From positions 620,001-684,000 of the forward strand of contig NZ_CP009632.1 of NCBI RefSeq assembly GCF_000959445.1: a stretch of 64,000 nt of DNA, in the 5' to 3' direction. Position 1 is the stretch's first letter. The number at the start of each line of letters is the position of its first letter. Source of the DNA: Burkholderia vietnamiensis LMG 10929 (GTDB taxonomy: Bacteria > Pseudomonadota > Gammaproteobacteria > Burkholderiales > Burkholderiaceae). The position numbers and the translations under genes are program-made. Positions 1 to 8,487 of this stretch are shown in pieces. Under the pieces are notes generated by a model. The model searched no databases. It saw only the letters and a program-made list of their open reading frames with translations, and was not told where the DNA came from.

Positions 1-90
1 GCGCGGCTCGACGCCCGAGTTGCGTATCATCGCCAGCGTGTTGCGCGACGTACCGCAATTCGGATTGTGATAGATCGTGATGTCAGTCAT
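1..90 (-). CDS. arsC: Arsenate reductase, glutaredoxin type (partial, 5' end only)
   Basis: Only the first 30 codons are in the window; the gene runs off position 1. The reverse strand reads MTDITIYHNPNCGTSRNTLA from an ATG at 88-90. This is the typical ArsC/Spx-family N terminus with the catalytic Cys in the NPNCGTSRN loop. Members reduce arsenate to arsenite in the cytoplasm with glutathione and glutaredoxin. It is the last visible gene of the ars operon, 20 bp after the arsenite pump. It is unrelated in fold to the two phosphatase-type ArsC proteins upstream. The family call is from the N terminus only. Confidence 0.8.
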   Translation of the reverse strand, partial: MTDITIYHNPNCGTSRNTLAMIRNSGVEPR

Positions 91-110
91 GTCTTGATTC
101 CTGTACTTGT

Positions 111-1181
111 TCAAGCGCACTCGTACCAGTCCTTGGACTGGTTGACGATGCGCACCACCAGCAACATGACCGGCACTTCGATCAGCACGCCCACGACCGT
201 CGCCAGCGCGGCGCCGGAGTTGAAGCCGAACAGGCTGATCGCGGCGGCGACTGCCAATTCGAAGAAGTTGGATGCGCCGATCAGCGCAGACGGGCACGCG
301 ATATTGTGTTTTTCGCCGACGGCGCGGTTGAGCCAGTAAGCGAGGGCCGAATTGAAGAACACCTGGATCAGGATCGGCACGGCGAGCAGCGCGATCACCA
401 GTGGTTGCTTCAGGATCGCTTCACCCTGGAACGCGAACAGCAGCACCAGCGTGGCCAGCAGCGCGGTAATCGACCAGGGGCCGATCTTGGCCATCGCCGC
501 ATCGAATGCGGCTTGCCCCTTGGACAGCAGCGCCTTTCGCAGGATCTGCGCGAGAATCACCGGAATGACGATATAGAGCACGACGGACGTGACCAGTGTG
601 GCCCACGGCACGGTAATAGCGGAGATGCCCAACAACAGGCCCACGAGCGGCGCAAAGGCAATCACCATGATGCTGTCGTTCAACGCCACCTGCGACAGGG
701 TGAACAACGGATCTCCGCCGGTCAGCCGGCTCCAGACGAACACCATGGCCGTGCACGGCGCGGCAGCCAGCAAGATGAGGCCGGCAATGTAGCTGTCGAG
801 CTGCTCCGCCGGCAACATCGGCGCGAACAGATGCCGGATGAACAGCCAGCCGAGAAACGCCATCGAGAACGGCTTGACCAGCCAGTTCACGACGAGCGTG
901 ACGCCGATTCCCTTGATGTGCTGACGGACCTCGTGCAACGCGCCGAAGTCGACCTTGACGAGCATCGGGATGATCATCACCCAGATCAGCAGGCCGACCG
1001 GCAGATTGACCTGCGCGTACTCCAGCCGGCCGATGCGCTGGAACACGTCGGGCAACGCCTGGCCGAGCGCAATGCCGACGACGATGCATAGCGCGACCCA
1101 GACGGTCAGATAGCGCTCAAAGAAGTTGATGGCGGGCTTCGCGACGGCTTTTCCCTGGGGTGCGACGTTTGAGGTGGTCAT
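111..1181 (-). CDS. acr3: ACR3-family arsenite efflux transporter
   Basis: This 356-residue integral membrane protein has about ten hydrophobic segments and the ACR3 hallmark APCTAMVFVWS, whose Cys (about residue 143) is required for transport in studied ACR3 proteins. It exports arsenite, and sometimes antimonite, across the inner membrane using proton motive force. Length and motif fit ACR3 rather than the 12-TM ArsB family, although such genes are often labelled arsB. It follows two arsC genes and precedes a third in one minus-strand operon, so reduction and export are co-expressed. The ATG at 1179-1181 lies 75 bp downstream of the preceding stop. The identification is confident. Confidence 0.93.
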   Translation of the reverse strand: MTTSNVAPQGKAVAKPAINFFERYLTVWVALCIVVGIALGQALPDVFQRIGRLEYAQVNLPVGLLIWVMIIPMLVKVDFGALHEVRQHIKGIGVTLVVNWLVKPFSMAFLGWLFIRHLFAPMLPAEQLDSYIAGLILLAAAPCTAMVFVWSRLTGGDPLFTLSQVALNDSIMVIAFAPLVGLLLGISAITVPWATLVTSVVLYIVIPVILAQILRKALLSKGQAAFDAAMAKIGPWSITALLATLVLLFAFQGEAILKQPLVIALLAVPILIQVFFNSALAYWLNRAVGEKHNIACPSALIGASNFFELAVAAAISLFGFNSGAALATVVGVLIEVPVMLLVVRIVNQSKDWYECA

Positions 1182-1256
1182 TGGACTGCTCGATGGAGAT
1201 GGGTCGGGCCTGAAAGCACAGCAGCACGCCGGTCCGGCAAGCTGCCATGCGGCTGC

Positions 1257-1751
1257 TCAGTTTTGCGAGATTTCAGTCAGGGCTCGCTGAAGTTCAGCGT
1301 TGTCGAGACGATCGAGCGGCAGCGTCAGCAACTGCAGCATCCGATAGCCGATCGCCTGACGTGTCAGCTCGAACGCCAGCCGCTTGCCGTCATCCCCTCC
1401 CACGGCATTCGACGGGTCGGCATAGCCCCAGTGGACCTTGACCGGACTGCCTGGCCAGTACGGACACGTCTCCGATGCCGCGCTGTCGCACACTGTGATG
1501 ACGACGCGCATTTCGGGGGCGCCGTCGCCGACGAATTCGTCCCAGCTCTTGCTGCGATAGCCGCTGACGTCGACGCCGGCGCCGGTCAGCGCTTCCAGCG
1601 CGAACGGATTGAGGCGACCACTCGGCGCGCTACCGGCGCTGTATGCGCGCACGTCCTTGTCGAGCTTCTTGGCCCAATGATTGAGCATCCCTTCCGCCAG
1701 CACGCTGCGCGCGGAGTTGTGAGTGCAGAGAATCAATACGTTCGTGGTCAT
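1257..1751 (-). CDS. arsC: Arsenate reductase, low-molecular-weight phosphatase type (first copy)
   Basis: A protein of about 164 residues starts at the ATG at 1749-1751. It opens with the P-loop CTHNSARS (Cx5R) typical of LMW-phosphatase-fold ArsC and has the further redox cysteines in the TVCDSAASETCPYWPG segment. It reduces As(V) to As(III), resolving through a Cys relay with thioredoxin or a related thiol. A TTG eight codons upstream (1773-1775) is an alternative start that would overlap the previous gene's end. The ATG is preferred because homologues begin just before the beta strand leading to the P-loop. It shares the layout of the neighbouring copy (1762-2256) but differs widely in sequence, so it is not a recent duplicate. 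Confidence 0.9.
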   Translation of the reverse strand: MTTNVLILCTHNSARSVLAEGMLNHWAKKLDKDVRAYSAGSAPSGRLNPFALEALTGAGVDVSGYRSKSWDEFVGDGAPEMRVVITVCDSAASETCPYWPGSPVKVHWGYADPSNAVGGDDGKRLAFELTRQAIGYRMLQLLTLPLDRLDNAELQRALTEISQN

Positions 1752-1761
1752 AGGGGGATTT

Positions 1762-2256
1762 TCACTGTTGTCCAATGTCGCGCACGGCCTTCTGGAGCGC
1801 GACGTTGTCGAGTTTTGCGATCGGTACCGACAGCAGCAGATCGATGCGGCGTCTCAGTGTCAGCGCAACCTCGTGCATGGCCTGTTGCTTTCGTTCGTCG
1901 GAGCCTTCCACCTCGGCCGGGTCGGGTACGCCCCAATGCGCGGTCATAGGCTGCCCCGGCCATACCGGGCAGACTTCGCCCGCGGCCTTGTCACACACGG
2001 TAAAGACGAAATCCAGTACGGGTGCTTCGGGTTGGGCGAACTCGTCCCAGCTCTTGCTCCGATACCCATCCGCCGGCAGATGCCAGCGTTCAAGCTCGCG
2101 TAGCGCGAAGGGATTCACCTCGCCTTTCGGGTGACTGCCCGCCGAATAGGCGGCGAAGCGTCCATTGCCGAGCTTGCTCATCAATGCCTCGGCCAGGATC
2201 GATCGGGCGGAATTGCCGGTGCATACGAACAGCACGTTGTAGGGCTTGTCGCTCAT
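1762..2256 (-). CDS. arsC: Arsenate reductase, low-molecular-weight phosphatase type (second copy)
   Basis: This 164-residue protein has the P-loop CTGNSARS near residues 11-18, the YRSKSWDEF segment and the Cys pair in TVCDKAAGEVCPVWPG. These are the catalytic and relay cysteines of thioredoxin-coupled arsenate reductase. It lies directly after the arsI/cadI remnant and ends 10 bp before the next arsC start, so the two are probably co-transcribed. Both copies keep all catalytic residues. Carrying two paralogues plus a glutaredoxin-type enzyme in one operon is redundant but seen in environmental Burkholderiales. The start ATG is unambiguous. Confidence 0.92.
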   Translation of the reverse strand: MSDKPYNVLFVCTGNSARSILAEALMSKLGNGRFAAYSAGSHPKGEVNPFALRELERWHLPADGYRSKSWDEFAQPEAPVLDFVFTVCDKAAGEVCPVWPGQPMTAHWGVPDPAEVEGSDERKQQAMHEVALTLRRRIDLLLSVPIAKLDNVALQKAVRDIGQQ

Positions 2257-2265
2257 GGTCGAACC

Positions 2266-2396
2266 TCAGCAGCAGGGGGAAGATTTCACCGGCACGCCAA
2301 TCGGCTTGCCGTCGGCTGGCTCGCAAAGAGCGCCGAATAAAAGTGGATGCTGGCCGCCAGATCTTCGACGGAAAGATGAATGTGCAGACGTTTCAC
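2266..2396 (-). pseudogene. Internally deleted ArsI/CadI-type glyoxalase-fold protein remnant
   Basis: A GTG start (2394-2396) overlaps the arsR stop by four bases (GTGA) and reads MKRLHIHLSVEDLAASIHFY, the N terminus of ArsI/CadI-family metalloenzymes. After about 25 codons the frame shifts. In the neighbouring frame the sequence ends GKPIGVPVKSSPCC with a stop at 2266-2268, which is the usual C terminus of the same family. The central part, about 100 residues with the metal ligands, is missing. The gene is therefore a remnant left by an internal out-of-frame deletion. Family members bind or cleave organoarsenicals (ArsI C-As lyase) or are cadmium-induced. No function is expected here. Confidence 0.8.
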
Positions 2397-2734
2397 GACT
2401 TGTTCTCCTCTGAGACCTTGCAAGCACCCACGCGCACCGGCGTGCAGGGATTGCCTCCGCAGCAGTTTTCGGTCAGAAAGCCCAGCAGGCCGTTCATCGC
2501 CGTGTAATTTGCCGAATAGATCATGAAGCGGCCACGTTGCTCGACCGTCACGAGATTCGAATAGGTCAGCTCTTTCATGTGGAACGACAATGACGACGGT
2601 GCGATGCCCAGTCGTTCGGCGATCTGACCTGCGGGCATCCCGCCCGGACCGGCCTCCACAAGCAACCGAAAAACGGCCAGCCGGGACTCCTGAGCCAAGG
2701 CGCCTAGGGCGCGGACGACAGAATTTGTTTCCAT
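2393..2734 (-). CDS. arsR: ArsR-family metalloregulatory repressor
   Basis: This 113-residue winged-helix protein starts at METNSVVRALGALAQESRLA, with the ATG at 2732-2734. Longer in-frame extensions upstream lack ArsR similarity and cross the AT-rich operator. The helix-turn-helix MPAGQIAERLGIAPSSLSFH is clear. The C terminus carries NCCGGNPC, which could form the As(III) site, as in ArsR proteins whose thiol ligands lie outside the alpha-3 helix. It heads the minus-strand ars operon and should derepress it on arsenite binding. Its stop overlaps the GTG of the arsI remnant. Confidence 0.9.
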   Translation of the reverse strand: METNSVVRALGALAQESRLAVFRLLVEAGPGGMPAGQIAERLGIAPSSLSFHMKELTYSNLVTVEQRGRFMIYSANYTAMNGLLGFLTENCCGGNPCTPVRVGACKVSEENKS

Positions 2735-2765
2735 GTTTCGATGATAATTGAAATATTGGAGAAAG
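2735..2765. promoter_or_regulatory. Probable ArsR operator/promoter region of the ars operon
   Basis: An AT-rich patch immediately upstream of arsR contains ATAATTGAAATATTGG in a GC-rich setting. On the minus strand it includes TTCAATTAT, resembling a half of the palindrome at 3405-3420. ArsR sites are usually AT-rich dyads overlapping the promoter. Assigned from position and the shared half-site; no exact dyad is visible. Confidence 0.4.
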
Positions 2766-2933
2766 CACAGCCCCGATTTTCGCCCGCGCGTCCGCCCGCT
2801 GACGAGCGCGGGGGCCACTTTTGACGACAAGGTGGATTGCCGGATGTGCCGATGCCGATCAGACTGTGTTGTCTAGGCCGCTACGGGCGCGGCCAGGTGC
2901 TGTGGGAACACTCCGCCCCCCTTGGCCGGAGCG

Positions 2934-3296
2934 TCATTGCCCATCCTGCTCGTGTTGGTCAGCGCACTCGGGGCAGATGGCGTGCGGCTCGAGGTCTCCA
3001 CAGCGTTCCGGTTGGCCACCGCAGCACTCCTCGGTGAGATAGGCGACCAGGTCGAGCATCATGCGGTGGTTGGCGCGGTAGCGCAGAAAACGCCCTTCCT
3101 GCGTCGCGTGGATCAGCCCGGCATGAGTCATGGCCTTGAGGTGGAAGGACAAATTCGTGGGCGGAATATCGAGCGTGGCTCGGATATCGCCCGCGACCAT
3201 TCCCTCTTCGCCTTTCCGGACGAGCAACCGGAACACGTCCAGTCGCACGCCAGACGAGAGAGATTCGAAGACTGTGGTCGCCGTGCTTTTGTCCAT
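2934..3296 (-). CDS. arsR: Second ArsR-family repressor
   Basis: A 120-residue winged-helix regulator starts at MDKSTATTVFESLSSGVRLD (ATG at 3294-3296). The recognition region DIRATLDIPPTNLSFHLKAM is clear. The Cys-rich C terminus has ECCGGQPERCGD and CPECADQHEQ, which gives several candidate thiol ligands. The gene is separate from the downstream ars operon (200 bp gap) and divergent from the PstS-like gene. It may control that gene and itself through the dyads at 3405-3447. It is only moderately similar to the first ArsR. Confidence 0.88.
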   Translation of the reverse strand: MDKSTATTVFESLSSGVRLDVFRLLVRKGEEGMVAGDIRATLDIPPTNLSFHLKAMTHAGLIHATQEGRFLRYRANHRMMLDLVAYLTEECCGGQPERCGDLEPHAICPECADQHEQDGQ

Positions 3297-3404
3297 GGAA
3301 CGTAATGCTAAACGAACTTTAGGTTTGCGCCGGGTCAATTCCTGATCTGGCGCGCGATGCCCCTAGTCCTGAGGCGTGCGAGACACACGTCTGTCATTTA
3401 ATAG

Positions 3405-3420
3405 TTCAACAATTATTGAA
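3405..3420. promoter_or_regulatory. ArsR-type palindrome between arsR and the PstS-like gene
   Basis: TTCAACAATTATTGAA is a 16-bp palindrome with one mismatched pair, lying in the 210-bp divergent intergenic region. ArsR/SmtB operators are commonly AT-rich dyads of this kind. It sits about 85 bp upstream of the PstS-like start and 110 bp upstream of arsR. Confidence 0.55.
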
Positions 3421-3447
3421 TGTTGCAAATATTACGAGTTGCAACAT
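3420..3447. promoter_or_regulatory. Second inverted repeat (ATGTTGCAA / TTGCAACAT)
   Basis: A perfect 9-bp inverted repeat with a 10-bp spacer abuts the ArsR-like palindrome. The spacing would put both half-sites on one face of the helix. It could be a second regulator site for the PstS-like gene. The regulator is unknown. Confidence 0.45.
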
Positions 3448-3506
3448 GGCCTCGGCCTGAACCATGCAGATCGGGGCAGTCCATACCCACTTTGGAGCAA
3501 ATCTAA

Positions 3507-4292
3507 ATGCGCCTCAAGCGTCTCGTTCTTTCAGCCGCCATCGCTCTGGTCGCCACGCAGTCGCTTTCAGCTCTGGCTGATACCGTGGATGTCCGCGGTT
3601 CCACCACGGTCAACAGCGTTCTGATCACGCCTTATGCGGCGGATATTGAACGCCTGTCGGGTCAAAAGCTGAAGGTCACTGCGAGCAACTCCGGTGAGGG
3701 CTTGACCGATCTCATCGGCTTTTCGGCCGATATCGCGATGACCTCGGCCCCGTTCAAGGACGTTGCCGAACAACTCGGCAAGACGCCCAACCTGAAAGGG
3801 TTGAAGATCGATCAGAATGAGTTCAATGTCGTGAATCTCGGTCATGCCGAGGTCCTCTTCATCGTGAACCCGTCGAACAAGGTCGCTCATCTGTCGCAGA
3901 GCCAACTCGTCGGCCTGCTGACCGGCAAGATCGCGAACTGGAAGGAGGTTGGCGGCGCCGATCAGCCGGTCATTCTCGTCTCGGAGCAGAGCACGGGCGC
4001 CATGCGGACCGAGATCAACCGCAACCTGCTCGGTGGCAAGGACTTCCCGACCGCAACCAAGGTCGTCGATCTTGCCAGCCAGATCCCCGCCGTGGTCGCA
4101 GCAACGCCGGGCGCGATCGGCTTCATGAGTTCTGCTCTTCCGGCGAGCCAGCGCGCGGACGTACGCGTGATCCCGAATGACAGCAAGATCGAACAGACGC
4201 TGTTCGTCATCACCCGTCCGCATCCGGACGCCAATGTCGAAAGCGTTATCAGTGCCATCAAGGGTGTGGCATCGAAGGCGCTGACGCACTAA
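3507..4292 (+). CDS. Periplasmic PstS-like oxyanion-binding protein
   Basis: This 261-residue protein has a Sec signal peptide (MRLKRLVLSAAIALVATQSL, cleavage near residue 24) and the PstS-like opening VDVRGSTTVNSVLITPYA. Typical phosphate-binding-family segments follow (SGEGLTDLIGFSADIAMTSA and GKIANWKEVGG). PstS proteins bind phosphate. In arsenic islands relatives such as AioX bind arsenite or PstS-like proteins bind arsenate. No cysteine is present, so it lacks the Cys that AioX uses for arsenite. An arsenate- or phosphate-binding role is more likely. It has no permease or ATPase partner here. It is divergent from arsR and convergent with aioA. GGAG precedes the ATG. Confidence 0.8.
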   Translation: MRLKRLVLSAAIALVATQSLSALADTVDVRGSTTVNSVLITPYAADIERLSGQKLKVTASNSGEGLTDLIGFSADIAMTSAPFKDVAEQLGKTPNLKGLKIDQNEFNVVNLGHAEVLFIVNPSNKVAHLSQSQLVGLLTGKIANWKEVGGADQPVILVSEQSTGAMRTEINRNLLGGKDFPTATKVVDLASQIPAVVAATPGAIGFMSSALPASQRADVRVIPNDSKIEQTLFVITRPHPDANVESVISAIKGVASKALTH

Positions 4293-4301
4293 GCATCAAG
4301 C

Positions 4302-4345
4302 GTGTCCGACGTATGCCGCCCCGTGAGCGGACACTTGGGCGGCAT
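4302..4345. terminator. Interleaved dyads in the pstS-like/aioA convergent gap
   Basis: Two inverted repeats interleave here: GTGTCCG (4302) with CGGACAC (4334), and ATGCCGCCC (4313) with GGGCGGCAT (4345). Either could act as a bidirectional transcription stop between the convergent genes. Neither is followed by a clear T-run. The GTGTCC/GGACAC dyad also recurs at the IS66-type loci. Confidence 0.4.
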
Positions 4346-4460
4346 GTCGGACACCAGCCTGGCCGATTGGCAGCAGCCGGCGCGCTGCATCATGGCGGCA
4401 ATCGCCGGACGGGGCCCAATCGGGGGCTACCGTGTCGTGCTTACCACGCGCCGTCTTGTT

Positions 4461-6950
4461 TCAGGTCACGTCGATTCGTCGGCTCTTGAAGCTCACGGTC
4501 TCCTTGAAGTCCTGCACGTCACCCACCCGGCGCAGGTTGGCCCACGTCCCCTTGTAGTACGGCACGACGTTGCGGTCGGTCCAAGGGGTCGTCACGTTGC
4601 CCATGATGCCGTTGAAATGCCCGAACTGCATGAAGGTCTGGCCGCGTTTGATCGACGGCTCGAGGTAGGCCATCGCGTAGGTCGAACCATAGTCGTTGAA
4701 GACCTCGACGACATCGCCGGACGTGATGCCGAGCGAGTGCGCGTCGTCCGGGTTGAGCTCGAGAAAAGCCATCGGTACGCGTTCGCGCACGAACTCGTTG
4801 TACTGGTCGTGGTAAAGCGTCTGCCAGACTTCGTTGACGCGGCCGTTGTTGATCCAGAACCGGTACTTCGCCTTCTGATCGGCAACCGGCTTCGGCAAGC
4901 CGGTCCATTTGGCCGGCTTGAACTGGGCCTTGCCGTCAGCCGTGTCGAATTTGCCGTCCGTGTAGAGCATTTCGGTGCCGATCAGCTTGCCGCCTTCGTA
5001 CGCCTTGGCCGGCAATTGCACGCCGTTGTTGCCCATCGCGCGAAGCCGCGCGTAGGTGACCAGGTTGCCCGTCTTGCCGCCCTGACTGTCGATCGGCGCA
5101 ACGCCCGCTTGCCCAGCCTGCCGGAAGCCGTCGTTGAACGCGTCTTCCTCGGTTTTCCAGTCGAAGCCGCCGAAGCGCACAGCCATATCGTGCTTGCCCT
5201 CGGCCTCGTACATTTGCTTGAGCGTGTTCGCGATCGCCGCCGCAATCAGGCAATCCGGCATCGCAGATCCGGGCGGATCCATGAAGCGCTCCGAGAGACG
5301 CATGCGCCGCTCGCCGTTCATTGAGGTGAGGTTCATTTCGCCCGGATGTGCCGCCGGCAGCATCAGGTGGGCGGCTTCGGCAAGCTTGGTCGGATAGAGA
5401 TTGATGTTGGTGACGAACAGCCCGCCCTTGTTCTTCACCGCGTCATACGCGACATCGACGAGCTGCGCGGTCGATGCGCCGCGCTCGCGCGCCATCGCTT
5501 CCCGCACGATGCCGGCGCGATGCAGGATGACTGCACGGTGCTCCTCTGCGTTCAAGGTCGTCTGGAACGGATTCGCTCCCCACGCGGTGTACATCATCCC
5601 TTTGCCGTGAATGATCTCCTGATCGACATAGATCTTGGTGTTCCCGGGATAGGGTGGGCGTGTATAGCCTTCCTGATGCCCGCCCATTCGCACGACCCCG
5701 GTACCGCGCCGGCCCACGTTATGCGTTGCCAGCACGACGTCGACCAGCGCGGACTGGATCAGGTAATTGTCGTTGCCCCAGATGATGCCTTTCTCGTACG
5801 CGTGCATGGCCCGCGGCCGATGCCCAGACGCCTTCGGCTTATAGGCCCAGTCGGCCGCCTGCTTCAGCCGCTCGACCGGCACGCCGGTGATGCGGCTGGT
5901 CTCGTCCAGCGACAGGCGATTGATCCGCACTGCATCGTCGAACCCGTTCGTGTACGTCGCGATGAAAGTCTTGTCGTGCCAACCCTGATCGACCACGTAG
6001 GTCAGCAGGCCGTCGAACAGTGCGATATCGGTGCCGGGCTCGATGTCCAGATGCAGGACGTTCTGCTTGCCGGCGATGTGCTCGGCGATCGCGACCGTGG
6101 TGGTGCGGCGAGGGTCGACGAAGATGATCTTGGCCGCCTCGATGCTCTCGCCGGGGAAATGCTGCTTGCGCTTGTCGATCGTCTGCCCTTGCAGGTTAGG
6201 CATCCAGTGAGCGAGGAAATAGTTGGTCTGCGTTTCGTACGAATTGCAGCCGATCGCCATGATGACGTCGGCCAGCTCGGCGTCCTCGTAGCTGTTGTTC
6301 AGTTCGCCGATGCCCATTTCCCGCGTGGCATGGCACTCGGAGTTGTAGGCCGGCCGGTTGTGGATGCGCACGAGCGGCGTCTTGAGCGCGGTGAACATCA
6401 GCTTGCCCGTGCCCCACGTATTCTCGAATCCGCCGCCGGCGCCGCCGTGATCGAAGCAGTCGAATGCCAGTCCTGACGGACCGTCGCGATCGAGGATCTT
6501 TTGGGTGAGGCCGGCATACAGCGCCAGCGCGTCGTCCCAGCTCGTGTCCATCCACTGATCGGCCAGATACACGCGGGGGCTGCGCAGGCGCTCCTTGGCG
6601 ACACCGCCATCCGGGCTGTACATCACTTTCGCGAGCTGCCCGCCGCGCGTCGACGACAAGCCGCGATTGACGCTGCATGCCTTGTCCGGCACGACCATGA
6701 TGTTGTACCGGCGACCATCCTTGTCGGTGATCGTGTTCTGCATGGCCGGCGTCATCACGATGGACAACGGCGGCAACTGCGTGCGGAAGTCCAGCCCGAG
6801 TGCGTTCTGATTCGGTGCGCGCCCGCCTTCGGTGTTTTCCGGCCATTTGAACACGTGGTATCCGCATCCGACGATGCAGAAATGGCAGGTCAGATTGGTG
6901 CGCTGAGCTTGAACGGGCGGGAGCGCCACCCGATCCTTGTTGGTAGCCAT
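4461..6950 (-). CDS. aioA: Arsenite oxidase, molybdopterin large subunit
   Basis: This 829-residue protein starts at [12 protein letters not shown] (ATG at 6948-6950, GAGGA 10 bp upstream). The extra residues of the longer reading frame overlap aioB and are not needed. Residues 22-29 carry the C-x2-C-x3-C 3Fe-4S ligand motif in [15 protein letters not shown], as in AioA. It has [15 protein letters not shown] and the other DMSO-reductase-family molybdopterin segments. It oxidises As(III) to As(V) in the periplasm and passes electrons through AioB to a cytochrome c or azurin. It has no signal peptide, which is normal: the complex is exported by the Tat signal of AioB. aioB lies 11 bp upstream. 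Confidence 0.95.
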   Translation of the reverse strand: MATNKDRVALPPVQAQRTNLTCHFCIVGCGYHVFKWPENTEGGRAPNQNALGLDFRTQLPPLSIVMTPAMQNTITDKDGRRYNIMVVPDKACSVNRGLSSTRGGQLAKVMYSPDGGVAKERLRSPRVYLADQWMDTSWDDALALYAGLTQKILDRDGPSGLAFDCFDHGGAGGGFENTWGTGKLMFTALKTPLVRIHNRPAYNSECHATREMGIGELNNSYEDAELADVIMAIGCNSYETQTNYFLAHWMPNLQGQTIDKRKQHFPGESIEAAKIIFVDPRRTTTVAIAEHIAGKQNVLHLDIEPGTDIALFDGLLTYVVDQGWHDKTFIATYTNGFDDAVRINRLSLDETSRITGVPVERLKQAADWAYKPKASGHRPRAMHAYEKGIIWGNDNYLIQSALVDVVLATHNVGRRGTGVVRMGGHQEGYTRPPYPGNTKIYVDQEIIHGKGMMYTAWGANPFQTTLNAEEHRAVILHRAGIVREAMARERGASTAQLVDVAYDAVKNKGGLFVTNINLYPTKLAEAAHLMLPAAHPGEMNLTSMNGERRMRLSERFMDPPGSAMPDCLIAAAIANTLKQMYEAEGKHDMAVRFGGFDWKTEEDAFNDGFRQAGQAGVAPIDSQGGKTGNLVTYARLRAMGNNGVQLPAKAYEGGKLIGTEMLYTDGKFDTADGKAQFKPAKWTGLPKPVADQKAKYRFWINNGRVNEVWQTLYHDQYNEFVRERVPMAFLELNPDDAHSLGITSGDVVEVFNDYGSTYAMAYLEPSIKRGQTFMQFGHFNGIMGNVTTPWTDRNVVPYYKGTWANLRRVGDVQDFKETVSFKSRRIDVT

Positions 6951-6961
6951 GATCGTCCTCT

Positions 6962-7468
6962 CTACAGGAGATTGGCTTGGCGGCCGTAGATCAACCCATC
7001 CACTGCGATCGCTCGCACCGTGCCGTCGCTTGCGTTGTAGTCGAGCACGATCGCGGGAAGTTTCTCGGTGGCCTGCCCCGAAATCATCTGGCCAGCCTTT
7101 TCGGCATCGAAGGTGCTGAAGTGGCATGGGCACTTGAATTCGCGCGTGGCCGCGTCATACGAAACCGGGCAGCCCATGTGCGTGCAAAGCACACTGAACG
7201 CGACGATATCTCGCTGAGGGCCGACGCCGCCGGGCACGGGTGTGCCCATCTTGACGACGGCGCACGGCGAAGAGGCATCCGGGAAGGTGAACGCGAGCGG
7301 GACGTTCTCTCGCAGTTGCCCGGCGCGGGCAATGACCTTGGGGACATAGGGCAACGTCGTTCGCCCCGCATCCGCCTGGGCGGCCCGCGCCGACGGCGCG
7401 CCGGCAACGGTTGCCGCGGTGGCGGCTCCGCCCGTGAGTTTGAGGAATTGTCTGCGGTTGAGACTCAT
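6962..7468 (-). CDS. aioB: Arsenite oxidase, Rieske small subunit
   Basis: This 168-residue protein starts at [16 protein letters not shown] (ATG at 7466-7468, GGAGG spaced 6 bp). It has a twin-arginine signal (RRQFLK) followed by an Ala-rich hydrophobic segment. Rieske ligands are C95-T-H97 and C113-x2-H116 in CTHMGC and CPCHF. Cys100 and Cys115 can form the disulfide found in betaproteobacterial AioB. It carries electrons from AioA to the respiratory chain. The aioB-aioA order is usual. No aioX-aioS-aioR regulators are in the window. Confidence 0.95.
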   Translation of the reverse strand: MSLNRRQFLKLTGGAATAATVAGAPSARAAQADAGRTTLPYVPKVIARAGQLRENVPLAFTFPDASSPCAVVKMGTPVPGGVGPQRDIVAFSVLCTHMGCPVSYDAATREFKCPCHFSTFDAEKAGQMISGQATEKLPAIVLDYNASDGTVRAIAVDGLIYGRQANLL

Positions 7469-7820
7469 GGTCGCCTCCGTTGCGACAGGGGGACAAGCTG
7501 ATCGTCTGAATGTGCGTACGAAATGGACTTCGCTCGAAGTTGTGGCGACCGCAACCATTCCGATGCGGTGCAGTGCACAAATTTCTATATTTCTTGAAGT
7601 GTTGTTTCGGGTGTAGGGCATACCTTGAGGAATTTCAAGATGCCCGGATAGCCGGACACAACGATGCCGGGTATACAGGTAGATCGCGCGACCGGACATG
7701 TGCCTTGCTGGGCACTCAGCGCGGTCGCACATGAGACTGCGCTATGCATCCCTTCCCGCCCAGAATGCTGACGTTACCTCGGCGCTGCCGCGAACAGAAC
7801 ATTTGAATTTTTATACTGTT
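7469..7820. other. Upstream region of aioBA (no gene seen)
   Basis: About 350 bp between the divergent aioB and DUF1488 genes hold no convincing gene. I looked for a sigma-54 -24/-12 element, used by many aio operons, and found no good match. A short inverted repeat CTTGA-GGAATT-TCAAG lies near 7624-7639. The aio promoter must be here. Confidence 0.5.
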
Positions 7821-8132
7821 ATGTTGAATTCCGAAGGCTCGACACAAGACCTGCCCCCACGGGGGATGGATAGCTCGGTCACTTGTCTCACTCATCCCGT
7901 TGTCTGTGACGACTCAGGCCTTCTATTCTCCGCATATGGGCAAGGCTGGGGATACGCCGCAGTCAAACTCCCAGCAGCCGTCATCCGCGACAGGTTCGGT
8001 GTTACCACAACGACCCCTGATTGGCTGCTTGCCACATTCGAACTCCACAAGGTACAAATCGCGCTTGCGATAAGTCGACGCGAGTTGCCCAGCCACGGCG
8101 AGCGCATCAAGCTCGACGCATCAGATTTCTAA
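7821..8132 (+). CDS. DUF1488-like small protein
   Basis: A protein of about 103 residues; the best starts are ATG 7821 or ATG 7866, neither with a strong ribosome site. The segment from PVVCDDSGLLFSAYG through WLLATFELHKVQIALAISRR to the end KLDASDF matches the layout of DUF1488 proteins: short beta strands, then a helix with L-x-x-F-x-x-x-R-x-x-I, then a terminal (A/S)-x-DF. The function of that family is unknown. It is divergent from aioB. The call rests on recalled family pattern, not a search. Confidence 0.5.
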   Translation: MLNSEGSTQDLPPRGMDSSVTCLTHPVVCDDSGLLFSAYGQGWGYAAVKLPAAVIRDRFGVTTTTPDWLLATFELHKVQIALAISRRELPSHGERIKLDASDF

Positions 8133-8267
8133 AGCGATGGCCGTCGGGATCTAGCAGGTGGATCAATTGGTCATCTTGAGGGTGCCGACGAAACTGGCAT
8201 TCTGGACGATATCCCATCTGTTTTATGATCGTAATGATTTCGTCGCTCAAACGCGATGTGGCACGGT

Positions 8268-8370
8268 TCACCTCAACGAGCGAAGGTACTGGTGCAGCGT
8301 TTCGCGGCTGATCCCGTAATCGCGCGCGATCTGCGCCTTGCGTTCACCGGCGCCGCGAACCGGATGCATT
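8268..8370 (-). pseudogene. Serine resolvase C-terminal HTH fragment
   Basis: The reverse strand reads GERKAQIARDYGISRETLHQ followed by YLRSLR and a stop at 8268-8270. This is the C-terminal helix-turn-helix of Tn3/Hin-type serine recombinases. No catalytic domain precedes it in frame. It is a transposon remnant, consistent with the Tn3-family transposase 2.3 kb away. Confidence 0.6.
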
Positions 8371-8487
8371 TCCCCACTTCGGGCTGAGTCTGATGCGGCT
8401 CGGCATCTGGACGGCGAAGGCCTCCGCGGCAGCGCCAGGGTATGTCGTGTCCGCGACCGCGGCTACCACGGTGGCTCCTTCTGAAAA

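Noticed and set aside
306..1091. Plus-strand 261-codon His/Arg-rich frame opposite acr3
   Set aside because: Shadow of the transporter gene; composition typical of antisense.
4302..5324. Plus-strand 340-codon frame opposite aioA
   Set aside because: Shadow of aioA; no recognisable domain.
7469..7740. Sigma-54 promoter for aioBA
   Set aside because: No TGGCAC-N5-TTGC match in the correct orientation by eye.
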